Shown here piece after piece: positions 34,687 to 43,060 of a stretch of DNA of 64,000 bases. Below the pieces are notes generated by a model. That model searched no databases. It saw nothing but the letters and a program-made list of their open reading frames with translations, and was not told the origin of the DNA. Source of the stretch: Erythrobacter crassostreae (GTDB lineage: Bacteria > Pseudomonadota > Alphaproteobacteria > Sphingomonadales > Sphingomonadaceae); assembly GCF_019204045.1 (NCBI RefSeq), contig NZ_JAGSPC010000001.1:620001-684000 (forward strand), in the 5' to 3' direction. How positions within the stretch are numbered: the first letter of the stretch is position 1; each line of letters opens with the position of its first letter. A program made the position numbers and the translations under genes.

Positions 34687-35756
34687 TGAGAGGCCTTGCC
34701 GCTCAAGTTGGCAGATTGCCGTGCTGACCTATCGGCGTGCATGGCCCATGCAGTTGCAGCAACCAGTAAAGCTCCGACGAGCTGATGCGCGGCGGCAATC
34801 CATAAGGACACACCGCTCAATACTGTTGCAATGCCCAGCACGATCATGATGCCGAACATCGCGTTCAACGCAATCGATGCTCTGCGGTCCGCACGGCGAG
34901 TACGGTGCGCTTGCCAGATCAGCGCAGCCACGGCGATCCATGCCCACCATCGATGCAGGAAATGGAGCAGGAACGGGTCGTGCGTTAGAGTCCAGAGAAA
35001 GCCCGATTGAAAATCGATTTCCGGGACCACCCTGCCATTCATCAGGGGCCAGTCATAAGCGGCATGGCCTGCGTTAAGCCCCGCGACCCAAGCTCCTAGC
35101 AAGAGTTGAATGAACAAAATCAACGCAACCACGATAGACCCGCCCGCCATTCGCACTGGTGGAAGGGCCGGATCGATTAAAAGGCGGCGCATGTCCCGCG
35201 CAGTCCAAACCAGGCAGGCTAGGAGCAGCAACGCGGTCAACAGGTGAAGCGACAGCCGAAAGTGACTGACATCTGTCATATCTCCGACAAGACCAGAGCG
35301 GACCATAAGCCAGCCAAACAGCCCTTGAAGACCACCAAGGGCAAGCAGGGCAACCAGGCGGCCTTTGTATCCTTTAGGAATCGCGCCTTTCACCCAGAAC
35401 CAAACGAGGGGTACGGCATAGATCACGCCGACCAATCTCGCGAGCAGGCGGTGGAACCATTCCCAAAAGTAGATGAACTTAAATTCAGCCAGTGTCATTC
35501 CGCCAACGCTGGCTTCGAGCCGGTATTCGGGCGTAGCCTGATACTTTGCGAACTCTGATACCCATGCGCTTTCGGAAAGAGGGGGTAAAACCCCCGTGGC
35601 GACATCCCATTCCGTAATCGACAAACCGCTTTCGGTAAGACGTGTAATGCCCCCTACCAAAACGATTATAACAACAAAGGCAGCAACGATCTCCAGCCAG
35701 CGAGCGATCGCAGCAGGAGCGCCTGATCCGGTGTGAGTGAGACTTGAAGAGGCCAT
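34683..35756 (-). CDS. ctaA: Haem A synthase (COX15/CtaA)
   Basis: CtaA oxidises haem O to haem A for cytochrome oxidase. The 357-residue protein has eight hydrophobic segments. The conserved histidines expected to bind haem are visible in WEWFHRLLARLVG, HFRLSLHLLTALLL, LLHFLHRWWAW and AAHQLVGALL. It is the first gene of ctaA-cutA and is divergent from the MerC-domain gene. The Zur-box-like sequence at 35872 lies about 115 bases from its start. Confidence 0.95.
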   Translation of the reverse strand: MASSSLTHTGSGAPAAIARWLEIVAAFVVIIVLVGGITRLTESGLSITEWDVATGVLPPLSESAWVSEFAKYQATPEYRLEASVGGMTLAEFKFIYFWEWFHRLLARLVGVIYAVPLVWFWVKGAIPKGYKGRLVALLALGGLQGLFGWLMVRSGLVGDMTDVSHFRLSLHLLTALLLLACLVWTARDMRRLLIDPALPPVRMAGGSIVVALILFIQLLLGAWVAGLNAGHAAYDWPLMNGRVVPEIDFQSGFLWTLTHDPFLLHFLHRWWAWIAVAALIWQAHRTRRADRRASIALNAMFGIMIVLGIATVLSGVSLWIAAAHQLVGALLVAATAWAMHADRSARQSANLSGKASH

Positions 35757-35871
35757 GGTGCGGCGTAAATGTCCGCGACCGGACGATCGTGCAAGCCTAA
35801 TTGCCGCAAACCAGCATGCGCTGAGTGCAATTAAGCCGGACTATCGCGCGAATTTTGCTCTTGAGACTTGC

Positions 35872-35894
35872 GAAATGTGATAATGTTACATATC
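35872..35894. promoter_or_regulatory. Putative Zur-box upstream of the MerC-domain gene
   Basis: A 23-base sequence starting GAAATGTGATA and ending TTACATATC matches the gammaproteobacterial Zur consensus (GAAATGT... ...ACATTTC type) at 18 of 22 defined positions. Both half-sites share ATGT/ACAT. It lies 15 bases before the MerC-domain start codon, where a repressor would block transcription. No zur gene is in the window. Confidence 0.6.
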
Positions 35895-35908
35895 TGCAGC
35901 TCCAGAAC

Positions 35909-36289
35909 ATGACAGACACATCAACCTCGATTCGCCGCCGGTTCGACCGCGCAGGCATTGTTCTAGCAGGACTGTGTGCGATCCACTGCGTCGCGACGGT
36001 TGTTGTTGTTTCGGCTTTGGGGCTGGGCAGCCACTTCCTATTCTCGCCTGAAATTCATCGGTTTGGTCTGGCCCTTGCGTTGATTATCGCAGCGGTTGCC
36101 ATCGGTTGGGGGGCGTTGAAGCACAGGCGTGCAGCTCCCTTTGTAACCGCCATGATGGGCCTTTCATTTATGGGCGGGGCGCTGGCAATGCCGCATGGTA
36201 CCGGCGAAGCGGTCCTGACAATAATCGGCGTTTCGCTGGTATCGGTCGGGCACTTGCTTAACTTGCGTCCTTTTACAAAGCGCACCTGA
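35909..36289 (+). CDS. MerC-domain membrane protein
   Basis: MerC proteins are small membrane proteins first known for mercury uptake; chromosomal relatives may carry other metals. The ATG at 35909 gives MTDTSTSIRRRFDRAG and 126 residues; the frame extends 28 codons upstream across the putative Zur box, so this start is preferred. Four hydrophobic segments are visible. The first has the MerC-type CAIHCVATVVV cysteine pair. The second cysteine pair of mercury-type MerC is not evident. Confidence 0.85.
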   Translation: MTDTSTSIRRRFDRAGIVLAGLCAIHCVATVVVVSALGLGSHFLFSPEIHRFGLALALIIAAVAIGWGALKHRRAAPFVTAMMGLSFMGGALAMPHGTGEAVLTIIGVSLVSVGHLLNLRPFTKRT

Positions 36290-36349
36290 TCCACTCCTCG
36301 ACGAAAACTCGCGGTTGCGCTTGACGCGTGGCGGACTATTTCACGTGGC

Positions 36350-37345
36350 ATGAGCGAAACGAAATCTATCACACTCAATGGCGATGCCCGCCAAAGCGCG
36401 GCTGCAACTATCGCTGATCTTGTGCGCGAGCTTGAGTTGGCTCCCGAAAAGGTGGCCGTCGAACGCAATGGCGAAATCGTACCGCGATCGACGCTGGAGA
36501 ATGCCCCACTCAACGATGGCGATGTTCTTGAGATTGTGCATTTCGTCGGCGGCGGCGATCATAGCAGCACCGCCGACCCGGATACGTGGACGGTTGCAGG
36601 GCGCACATTCAAATCGCGCCTGATCGTTGGCACTGGCAAATACAAAGATTTCGAGCAGAACGCGGCCGCTGTCGAATCGAGCGGCGCCGATATAGTGACC
36701 GTCGCAGTGCGGCGGGTGAATGTCAGCGATCCAAAAGCCCCCATGCTGACGGACTTCATCGACCCCAAGAAAACAACTTACCTGCCGAATACGGCGGGTT
36801 GTTTCACCGCTGATGATGCGATCCGGACTTTGCGGCTGGCGCGTGAAGCGGGTGGCTGGGACTTGGTCAAACTTGAGGTACTCGGCGAAGCGCGCACGCT
36901 CTATCCGGATATGCGTGAGACGCTCAAAGCGACCGAAACCCTCGCTAAAGAAGGTTTCCTGCCGATGGTGTACTGCGTCGATGATCCCATCGCGGCAAAG
37001 CAATTGGAAGAGGCAGGTGCAGTCGCAGTGATGCCTCTTGGCGCGCCGATTGGGTCAGGATTGGGTATTCAGAATCAAGTGACCATCCGCCTGATCGTCG
37101 AAGGCGCAAACGTGCCGGTCCTCGTCGATGCGGGCGTTGGCACCGCCTCTGATGCGGCGGTGGGCATGGAGCTGGGTTGCGACGGAATCCTGATGAACAC
37201 AGCCATCGCCGAGGCAAAAGACCCGATCCGCATGGCGCACGCGATGAAACTAGCAGTCCAAGCGGGCCGCGAAGCGTATCTGTCAGGCCGAATGGGCCGC
37301 CGCAAATATGCCGATCCATCGAGCCCACTCGCCGGATTGATTTAA
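36350..37345 (+). CDS. thiG: ThiS-ThiG fusion: sulfur carrier and thiazole synthase
   Basis: The 331-residue protein joins two enzymes of thiamine thiazole synthesis. Residues 1-68 are a ThiS-like ubiquitin fold ending in VHFVGGG (the functional Gly-Gly is 67-68). After a short polar linker (70-77) comes ThiG (about 80-331), with [10 protein letters not shown], the DLVKLEVLG strand holding the Schiff-base lysine, [27 protein letters not shown] and [10 protein letters not shown]. Normally ThiS ends in Gly-Gly so that its carboxylate can be adenylated and thiocarboxylated; here it is internal, so cleavage or a changed mechanism would be needed. The start has a weak ribosome site. No TPP riboswitch motif is visible upstream. 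Confidence 0.9.
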   Translation: MSETKSITLNGDARQSAAATIADLVRELELAPEKVAVERNGEIVPRSTLENAPLNDGDVLEIVHFVGGGDHSSTADPDTWTVAGRTFKSRLIVGTGKYKDFEQNAAAVESSGADIVTVAVRRVNVSDPKAPMLTDFIDPKKTTYLPNTAGCFTADDAIRTLRLAREAGGWDLVKLEVLGEARTLYPDMRETLKATETLAKEGFLPMVYCVDDPIAAKQLEEAGAVAVMPLGAPIGSGLGIQNQVTIRLIVEGANVPVLVDAGVGTASDAAVGMELGCDGILMNTAIAEAKDPIRMAHAMKLAVQAGREAYLSGRMGRRKYADPSSPLAGLI

Positions 37346-37355
37346 GAAAAATCGA

Positions 37356-37381
37356 ACGTGGTTACCGTTAATTAACCACGT
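37356..37381. repeat. Inverted repeat after thiG
   Basis: ACGTGGTTA (37356-37364) and TAACCACGT (37373-37381) are perfect 9-base inverted arms around eight bases that include TTAAT. No U-run follows. It could be a weak terminator for thiG or an operator for the next gene, whose start is 36 bases downstream. Confidence 0.4.
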
Positions 37382-37416
37382 TGCCTGAGAACGTCTCCCG
37401 GACACAGGAGACGATC

Positions 37417-37947
37417 GTGACGGTTACCAGCACTGCCAGCCTTTCTATTGGTGAAATGCGCGAGTTCGCAGAATTTGACCCCGCGGAGCAGCGTTATATC
37501 AAGCGCAGCCTGGATATCGGTATGTCGCGCACCGACGCGTTTAAGCTCTGGGGCACCACGGCAAGTGAAAACGCAGCGATCCGCCAACAATATGTCGCCT
37601 ATCAGGATCTGAAGGCGCTGCGGGGCCTGATTCCGCAAGAAGGCACCATTGGCGAGGTTGAACGCCTGATCGGCAAGCTGGTGCGAATGAGCGCTTTCGA
37701 TCTACAACAAGGCCAGCTGAAGAGCTTTTCCGCGTTCCGCTTCCTTTATGAGCGGCTGCTTGGCCCGATGGCGCGCCCGTACCTGCCAGCTGCATTCTGC
37801 GCCGCTGCTGCTTTGCCGACAATCAAACCGCAATCGCGTAAGATTCTGCTCCAATCGCTCAGTGAAGCCGCTGCGACGGCTCCTGCATGGTCGGACGCCA
37901 TACCTAGCTTTTACCCGGAGTTTATCGAAGAAGCCGAGGCCGCTTGA
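37417..37947 (+). CDS. Conserved hypothetical protein
   Basis: About 176 residues, starting with GTG at 37417 preceded by AGGAGA; a TTG start 12 codons earlier would lie in the inverted repeat. The N-terminal part (SIGEMREFAEFDPAEQRYIKRSLDIGMSRTDAFKLWGTT) looks like a helical domain; the middle and C-terminal parts are hydrophobic-amphipathic (PYLPAAFCAAAALPTIKP) without a clear membrane helix. I recognise no family. It is convergent with the acyl-CoA ligase gene. Confidence 0.75.
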   Translation: MTVTSTASLSIGEMREFAEFDPAEQRYIKRSLDIGMSRTDAFKLWGTTASENAAIRQQYVAYQDLKALRGLIPQEGTIGEVERLIGKLVRMSAFDLQQGQLKSFSAFRFLYERLLGPMARPYLPAAFCAAAALPTIKPQSRKILLQSLSEAAATAPAWSDAIPSFYPEFIEEAEAA

Positions 37948-37959
37948 GCGAAGCAAAGC

Positions 37960-39822
37960 TCAACCGCGATACATCCCGTCGAGCCGGTCTTGATAGCGAT
38001 CACGAATCTTGTGACGGCGGATTTTCATGCTGGGCGTCATCTCCTCGTTTTCGATCGAGAATGCTTCGTCAGCGAATTCGAATTTCCGCACCTTTTCGAC
38101 GACCGATAGGTCCACATTCGTCCGGTCAACGGCTTTGCGCACGGCCTGTTTGAAGGCAGGCAGGTCTTGCAGCGCTTTTAAGTCGTACTTCTCGTCATTG
38201 GCGCGTGCCCATTCGAGGGCCCATTCGGCGTCGGGCACGATCAGGCCGACAACGTAAGGCCGCTTGTCCCCGCTCACCATCGCCTGCGCGATTTCGGGCT
38301 GCAAAGTCAGCATTCCCTCGATTTTTTGCGGGGCGACATTGTCGCCTTTGTCGTTGACGATCATATCCTTCTTGCGATCGGTGATCACGATACGGCCCGC
38401 ATCGTCCAAATGGCCGATATCGCCCGTGTGCAGCCAGCCATCGACAATCGTACGCGCGGTTTCGGCATCGTTTTGCCAATACCCGTGCATTACAAGCTCG
38501 CCGCGGCACAGAATCTCTCCGTCCTCTGCAATCTTGATTTCGACACCGCGCATCGGCGGACCAACCGTGTCCATTTTCAATCCAACCTTTGGCCGGTTGC
38601 AACTCATGACAGGGCCGGCTTCTGTCTGGCCGTAACCCTGCAGCATGGTGAGGCCCATCGCTTCGAAGAAATTGCCCACTTCGGGATTGAGCGGCGCGCC
38701 GCCCGAAACCATCGCCTTGATACGGCCGCCGAATTTCTGGCGGATCTTGGGACGCAGCGTTTTCTCGACCAGGAAATCGAGCGGCCTGTCACGCTTGCGC
38801 TTTTTACCCTCAGTGGAATTTTCGCTGATCTTGAGCGCGCTATCCATCATGAAATTGGCGACTTTGCCCTGCTTTTCGACCTGTTTCATAATCCGTGTGC
38901 GCAACACTTCAAAAAGGCGCGGCACCACAACCATGATCGTCGGCCGGGTTTCCTCGATATTGCTGGCGAGCTTTTCGAGGCCTTCGGAATAATAGATTTC
39001 CGCACCTACCGAAATCGGCAGATATTGGCCGCCAGTATGCTCGTAAGCGTGGCTGAGCGGGAGGAAGGAGAGGAAGCGTTCGTTTTCGATTCCGAAATCG
39101 GTGATCAGGATCTCGGCCGCGCCGGCGATATTGCACAGGATTGAGCCGTGATGCTGTTTAACGCCGCGCGGCGCGCCGCCGGTCCCGCTGGTGTAGATCA
39201 AACAGGCGGTGTCTTCGCGCGTAATTTTCGCTACCCGTTTGTCTACCTTTGTGCGCGCAGCTTTCGCATCGCCCGCGATGAGATCGGCCCAGCTGTGGTA
39301 ATCAAAGCTTCCTGATTGTTTGCGGTGCAGGTCCTCGATCCCGATGACATGATCGATAATACCTGTGCGCCCGATTGCGCCGACAACCGGACCAAGCAGC
39401 TTTTCAGTCGATACAATGACCGCCCGCGCGCCAGAATTGTCGAGAATGTGCGCGTGGTCGCGTTCGGTATTCGTGATGTAGGTCGGCACAGAAACGCAGC
39501 CTGCCGCCATGATCGCAATATCACCGATGCACCATTCCGGACGGTTTTCTGAAACCAACGCGACACGGTCACCCTCGTTTAATCCGAGGCCCCTCAGGCT
39601 TTCAGCGAGCAGGCATACATGATCTGCGGCTTCGGCCCAGCTTTGCGTAATCCATTGACCATCCTGTTTGCGCCCTAGGAAGGGTTTATCGCCCTTTTCA
39701 TCCGCACGTTCCAGGAAAAGTTCGACCAGATTGTTCGCTCCGTCGATATCCTGCAGCCATTGTGCGTCGTTCGGATCAATCACCGGACGCTCGCCGATAT
39801 GTGTCTCTGGTGCGTTCACCAA
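37960..39822 (-). CDS. Long-chain acyl-CoA synthetase-like AMP-binding enzyme
   Basis: The 620-residue protein is an adenylate-forming enzyme that probably activates long-chain fatty acids to acyl-CoA. Motifs in order are CLIYTSGTGGAPRGV (P-loop, 209-), LPLSHAYEHTGGQY, MVSGGAPLNPEVGNFFEAMG, GYGQTEAGPV (ATP-binding), HTGDIGHLDDAGRIVITDRKKDMIV (hinge) and a C-terminal lysine-containing MTPSMKIRRHKIRDRY. This is the FAA1/FadD15 branch, which includes a central extended loop. Confidence 0.93.
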   Translation of the reverse strand: MVNAPETHIGERPVIDPNDAQWLQDIDGANNLVELFLERADEKGDKPFLGRKQDGQWITQSWAEAADHVCLLAESLRGLGLNEGDRVALVSENRPEWCIGDIAIMAAGCVSVPTYITNTERDHAHILDNSGARAVIVSTEKLLGPVVGAIGRTGIIDHVIGIEDLHRKQSGSFDYHSWADLIAGDAKAARTKVDKRVAKITREDTACLIYTSGTGGAPRGVKQHHGSILCNIAGAAEILITDFGIENERFLSFLPLSHAYEHTGGQYLPISVGAEIYYSEGLEKLASNIEETRPTIMVVVPRLFEVLRTRIMKQVEKQGKVANFMMDSALKISENSTEGKKRKRDRPLDFLVEKTLRPKIRQKFGGRIKAMVSGGAPLNPEVGNFFEAMGLTMLQGYGQTEAGPVMSCNRPKVGLKMDTVGPPMRGVEIKIAEDGEILCRGELVMHGYWQNDAETARTIVDGWLHTGDIGHLDDAGRIVITDRKKDMIVNDKGDNVAPQKIEGMLTLQPEIAQAMVSGDKRPYVVGLIVPDAEWALEWARANDEKYDLKALQDLPAFKQAVRKAVDRTNVDLSVVEKVRKFEFADEAFSIENEEMTPSMKIRRHKIRDRYQDRLDGMYRG

Positions 39823-39915
39823 TTACTCTCCTATGCCCACTCTCAGGGGCGAATTCTCTCTTAGGTGACGAATTAGGGGTTCAAAGCGTTAGCGGCAAGC
39901 ATGCGGACAACAGCG

Positions 39916-41634
39916 TTATTCGTAGCCAAGCAAATCTGCGACCCTCGGATCTCCTGCGGCATCCCATCCATCGGCAGTCCGGCGTAGTGCATTCGCCTTG
40001 CCGCGCGGCGACAAAATTCGCAGTGAACCGTGGCCCAACGCTTCGAATTCCGAAGTCATGCCCGCGACCACACCGCCTTCTTCGGTGATTACAGTAGAAC
40101 CAAAACCCATGACGAGCGGAAGGGCCAAGGCTTCCTCAGCAGTCATCCCGAAATCAACGACGCCAATGATGGACCGCGCCACTTGGACTGGAATGGTTGG
40201 TCCGCCAGCGGCGCCAATTACCAGCACAACTTCGCCGTTTTCGTCGAACACGATGGTCGGTGCCATCGAGGAACGCGGGCGTTTGCCGCCTTCCACGCGG
40301 TTCGCGACCGGCTTGCCATCCACTTCGGGTGAAGAGCTGAAATCGGTCAATTCGTTGTTGAGGTAGAAGCCGCCAAAATGAAGGCCAGATCCGAACGCCC
40401 CCTCGATGGTTGATGTGTAGCTCACGGCGTTTCCATCGGAATCAACCACGGAAAAATGTGTTGTGCCGTTCTCCGGTGGCTCATCACCGTCTGCGCGCGC
40501 CAAAGGGGCACCGCGCGGCTTTCCCGGTTCAACCTTGTCCAATGCCTTGGCCGGATCAATCAGCGCGCCTCTGCTGGTGATGTATGCTGGCTCAAGCAGG
40601 CCATCGACCGGCACCTCAACGAAGTCGCTATCACCGATGTAGAGCTCACGGTCTGCATAAGCGAGGCGCTGGGATTCGAGGAAGACATGCCAAAATGTGG
40701 CGCTCTCAGGCCCCATTGACGCAACGTCAAAACGCTCCAACTGGCCAAGCATCTGACCAACCGCGATACCGCCAGATGAAGGTGGACCCATTCCGCAAAT
40801 TTTGTATGTGCGATAATTCGCGCAAGCTGCATCACGCTGTTTGGCGCGGTATCCGACGATATCAGAGGCATTCATTTTGCCGTCTTGCGGTGTTTGCGCG
40901 GCGACATATGCCGCCAATTCGCTTGCTGTGTCTTCGTAAAACGCATTCGGGCCGTTCAGCGCGACTTGCTCAAGCGTATCGGCAAGGCCGGGTACTGTAA
41001 TACGGCTGCCAACGGCCAGCGGCTCGCCGTCATCTCCGAAGAAAATAGCCCGCGCCGCCGCAGTTTTGTCAGCGCGCCCCTTGCTACCTGAAAGCGAGCC
41101 ATGCAGCCGCTTGTTCATCAGGAAACCGTCACGAGCCAGTTCGATTGCCGGTTCAAACAATTCTGCCCATTCAAGCTTTCCATATTTGCTATGCGCCTCT
41201 GCAGCGAGAGCCAGATTGCCTGGTACGCCCACGCTGAGGCCGGAAAGTGTGCGCGATGAACGGGGAAGCCGGTTGCCATTCTCATCCAGAAAACGCCGTC
41301 CGGTTGCCGCAGCCGGTGCAGTTTCACGTCCGTCAAAACTGACCACGCCATCGCTGCCTGCATGGATCATAAAGCCGCCGCCGCCGATGCCTGAACTTTG
41401 AGGTTCCACAACGGTAAGCGCGAGCATGACGGCAATAGCCGCATCAGCGGCTGATCCGCCTTTGGCCAGAATTGCCTCACCCGCAGCGGAGGCACGCGGA
41501 TCGGCTGCGCTCACGGCGCCCTCCGGTGCCTTTTCAGTAAGAGCAAGCGCAGAGGCTTGCACTGGTGTTTCATAGGGCGAACAAGCTGTCAGGCTTGCCG
41601 CTAAGGCGATGGCAGCAATGGTCTGTTTAAACAT
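39916..41634 (-). CDS. ggt: Gamma-glutamyltransferase, lipoprotein
   Basis: GGT hydrolyses or transfers the gamma-glutamyl group of glutathione in the periplasm and self-cleaves into two subunits. The start at 41634 (MFKQTIAAIALAASLTAC) supplies a lipobox LTAC, so it is probably a lipoprotein; 12 upstream codons are ignored. Features are GIGGGGFMIH, the cleavage and catalytic Thr in NGTTHFSVVDSDGNAVSYTSTIEGAFGSG, and GKRPRSSMAPTIVF. About 572 residues. It is 10 bases after pyrD and upstream of the acyl-CoA ligase. Confidence 0.94.
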   Translation of the reverse strand: MFKQTIAAIALAASLTACSPYETPVQASALALTEKAPEGAVSAADPRASAAGEAILAKGGSAADAAIAVMLALTVVEPQSSGIGGGGFMIHAGSDGVVSFDGRETAPAAATGRRFLDENGNRLPRSSRTLSGLSVGVPGNLALAAEAHSKYGKLEWAELFEPAIELARDGFLMNKRLHGSLSGSKGRADKTAAARAIFFGDDGEPLAVGSRITVPGLADTLEQVALNGPNAFYEDTASELAAYVAAQTPQDGKMNASDIVGYRAKQRDAACANYRTYKICGMGPPSSGGIAVGQMLGQLERFDVASMGPESATFWHVFLESQRLAYADRELYIGDSDFVEVPVDGLLEPAYITSRGALIDPAKALDKVEPGKPRGAPLARADGDEPPENGTTHFSVVDSDGNAVSYTSTIEGAFGSGLHFGGFYLNNELTDFSSSPEVDGKPVANRVEGGKRPRSSMAPTIVFDENGEVVLVIGAAGGPTIPVQVARSIIGVVDFGMTAEEALALPLVMGFGSTVITEEGGVVAGMTSEFEALGHGSLRILSPRGKANALRRTADGWDAAGDPRVADLLGYE

Positions 41635-41644
41635 GCGTCCCTCG

Positions 41645-42697
41645 CTATTCGGTTCCGACTGCCTCTGCAATGCTGGTGAAGCCGTCCCGCTTCATCAACC
41701 GTTCGAGGCCGGATGCGATACGAGCGCCCAGACTTGGCCCTTCAAAGACCATAGCTGAATAGAGCTGGACCAGACTGGCACCGGCGCGGATCCGCGCCCA
41801 AGCGTCTTCTGCGCTGGCGATGCCGCCAACTCCGACAAGCGGCACCGCCCCACAGGTCGCTTCCCGAAAGTCGCGAACGCGTTGCAGAGCGAGGGCCCGC
41901 AGCGGCGCTCCCGAAAGTCCACCGGTCTCACCGGCAAGATGCGACCGCAGGGCGGGGCGGGAGATTGTCGTGTTGGACACGATCAATGCGCCCAACTTTC
42001 GATCAAGTGCGATACGCGCAATCGCGTCGATATCGTCAGGCTCTAGGTCAGGCGCGACCTTCAAGAATATGGGTGGGGGAGTGTTGGTGCTTACTTCGTC
42101 GCGCGCTGCAATCACTGCATCGATTAACGAGGAAAGAGCTCCCTCGTCTTGCAATGCGCGAAGCCCGGGAGTGTTAGGGCTGGATACGTTGACCGCTAGA
42201 TAGCTTGCATAGGGTGCCATGGTCCGCGCCATAGCTGCGTAGTCGGCAATGCGATCCTCTGAATCCTTGTTTGCTCCGATATTGATACCCACGATGCCGG
42301 GACGGCCCGACCGCGCCTTTAATCGTTCCAATGCGATTTCAGCGCCAGCATTGTTAAAGCCCATCCGATTGATGACGGCATTGTCTTCGACAAGACGGAA
42401 TAGACGCGGCTTCGGATTGCCTGCTTGCGGACGCGGGGTGATCGAGCCGACTTCGGTGAAGCCAAAACCGAGGCCCAGAAGCGGGTCGGGAACTTCCGCA
42501 TCTTTATCGAAACCAGCCGCCACGCCAATCGGATTTGGGAACTCAAGCCCGGCAACCTGCGTCGCTAGATTGCTCCTCTTTGCTCCACTGCCCCGCGCAC
42601 CACGCGATGGCATTGCCTTAAGACCGGCGATAGCCAGGCGGTGGGCGGTTTCTGAGTCGAGCGCGAAGATCGCGGGTTTTATTAGGCGGAAAAGCAT
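41645..42697 (-). CDS. pyrD: Quinone-dependent dihydroorotate dehydrogenase
   Basis: PyrD oxidises dihydroorotate to orotate in pyrimidine synthesis and passes electrons to quinone. The 350-residue protein is class 2: it has the N-terminal membrane-associating helix (MLFRLIKPAIFALDSETAHRLAI), NPIGVAAGFDKDAEV, GSITPRPQAGNPKPRLFRL, NVSSPNTPGLR (catalytic Ser region) and VGVGGIASAEDAW. It is followed by ggt on the same strand. Confidence 0.96.
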   Translation of the reverse strand: MLFRLIKPAIFALDSETAHRLAIAGLKAMPSRGARGSGAKRSNLATQVAGLEFPNPIGVAAGFDKDAEVPDPLLGLGFGFTEVGSITPRPQAGNPKPRLFRLVEDNAVINRMGFNNAGAEIALERLKARSGRPGIVGINIGANKDSEDRIADYAAMARTMAPYASYLAVNVSSPNTPGLRALQDEGALSSLIDAVIAARDEVSTNTPPPIFLKVAPDLEPDDIDAIARIALDRKLGALIVSNTTISRPALRSHLAGETGGLSGAPLRALALQRVRDFREATCGAVPLVGVGGIASAEDAWARIRAGASLVQLYSAMVFEGPSLGARIASGLERLMKRDGFTSIAEAVGTE

Positions 42698-42798
42698 CGC
42701 TTGCGCCTATCGCAATATTGGCGTGCCTGTCGACAGTCTGCAACGCATACTTACCGATCGGGCAAATCGCCAGCTTGTCGTTTGCATACAATTACTGA

Positions 42799-42910
42799 GC
42801 ATCTGTTTGTCCTAGACCCCGCCTCGCGACCCGAAGGGCTCGGAGCAGCAATGCGAAGAGTTCCTCAACTCAAATGGGCGGTTCCCTTCGTCGGAGCCGC
42901 CCTTTTTTTG
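42799..42910 (+). ncRNA. Candidate small RNA ending in a strong terminator
   Basis: The intergenic region 42698-43060 holds no plausible coding frame, yet contains a strong rightward terminator (42876-42909) with no rightward gene upstream of it, because pyrD runs the other way. A TACAAT -10-like hexamer lies at 42787-42792, giving a start near 42799; the -35 is poor. The resulting transcript of about 110 nt would contain a hairpin GAGTT-CCTC-AACTC (42858-42871) before the terminator stem. I could not match it to 6S, SRP or tmRNA. The rest of the gap (42911-43060) shows only a TTGACT hexamer and the leader of the DUF885 gene. Confidence 0.4.
42876..42909 (+). terminator. Strong intrinsic terminator without an upstream gene
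   Basis: GGGCGGTTCC (42876-42885) pairs with GGAGCCGCCC (42893-42902, one G-U pair) and is followed by seven T. On the minus strand no U-run follows, so it works only rightwards. Confidence 0.88.
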
Positions 42911-43060
42911 TCCAAACGGCGAGCGTCACAGAGTGTGAGACTTGCCCGGGCTCCCCTCTTTTTGCAGGATCACGTATACACGGATTCCGTCAGAGAGCTT
43001 GACTTGCAGGCAAGCATTGACGAGCGGTACGTCGAATTGTGTCGCAAAAAAGGGGTCATC

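Noticed and set aside
36337..36352. parS-like core (TTTCACGTGG) before thiG
   Set aside because: Outer bases differ at four positions from the consensus and the site is about 24 kb from the putative origin; likely chance.
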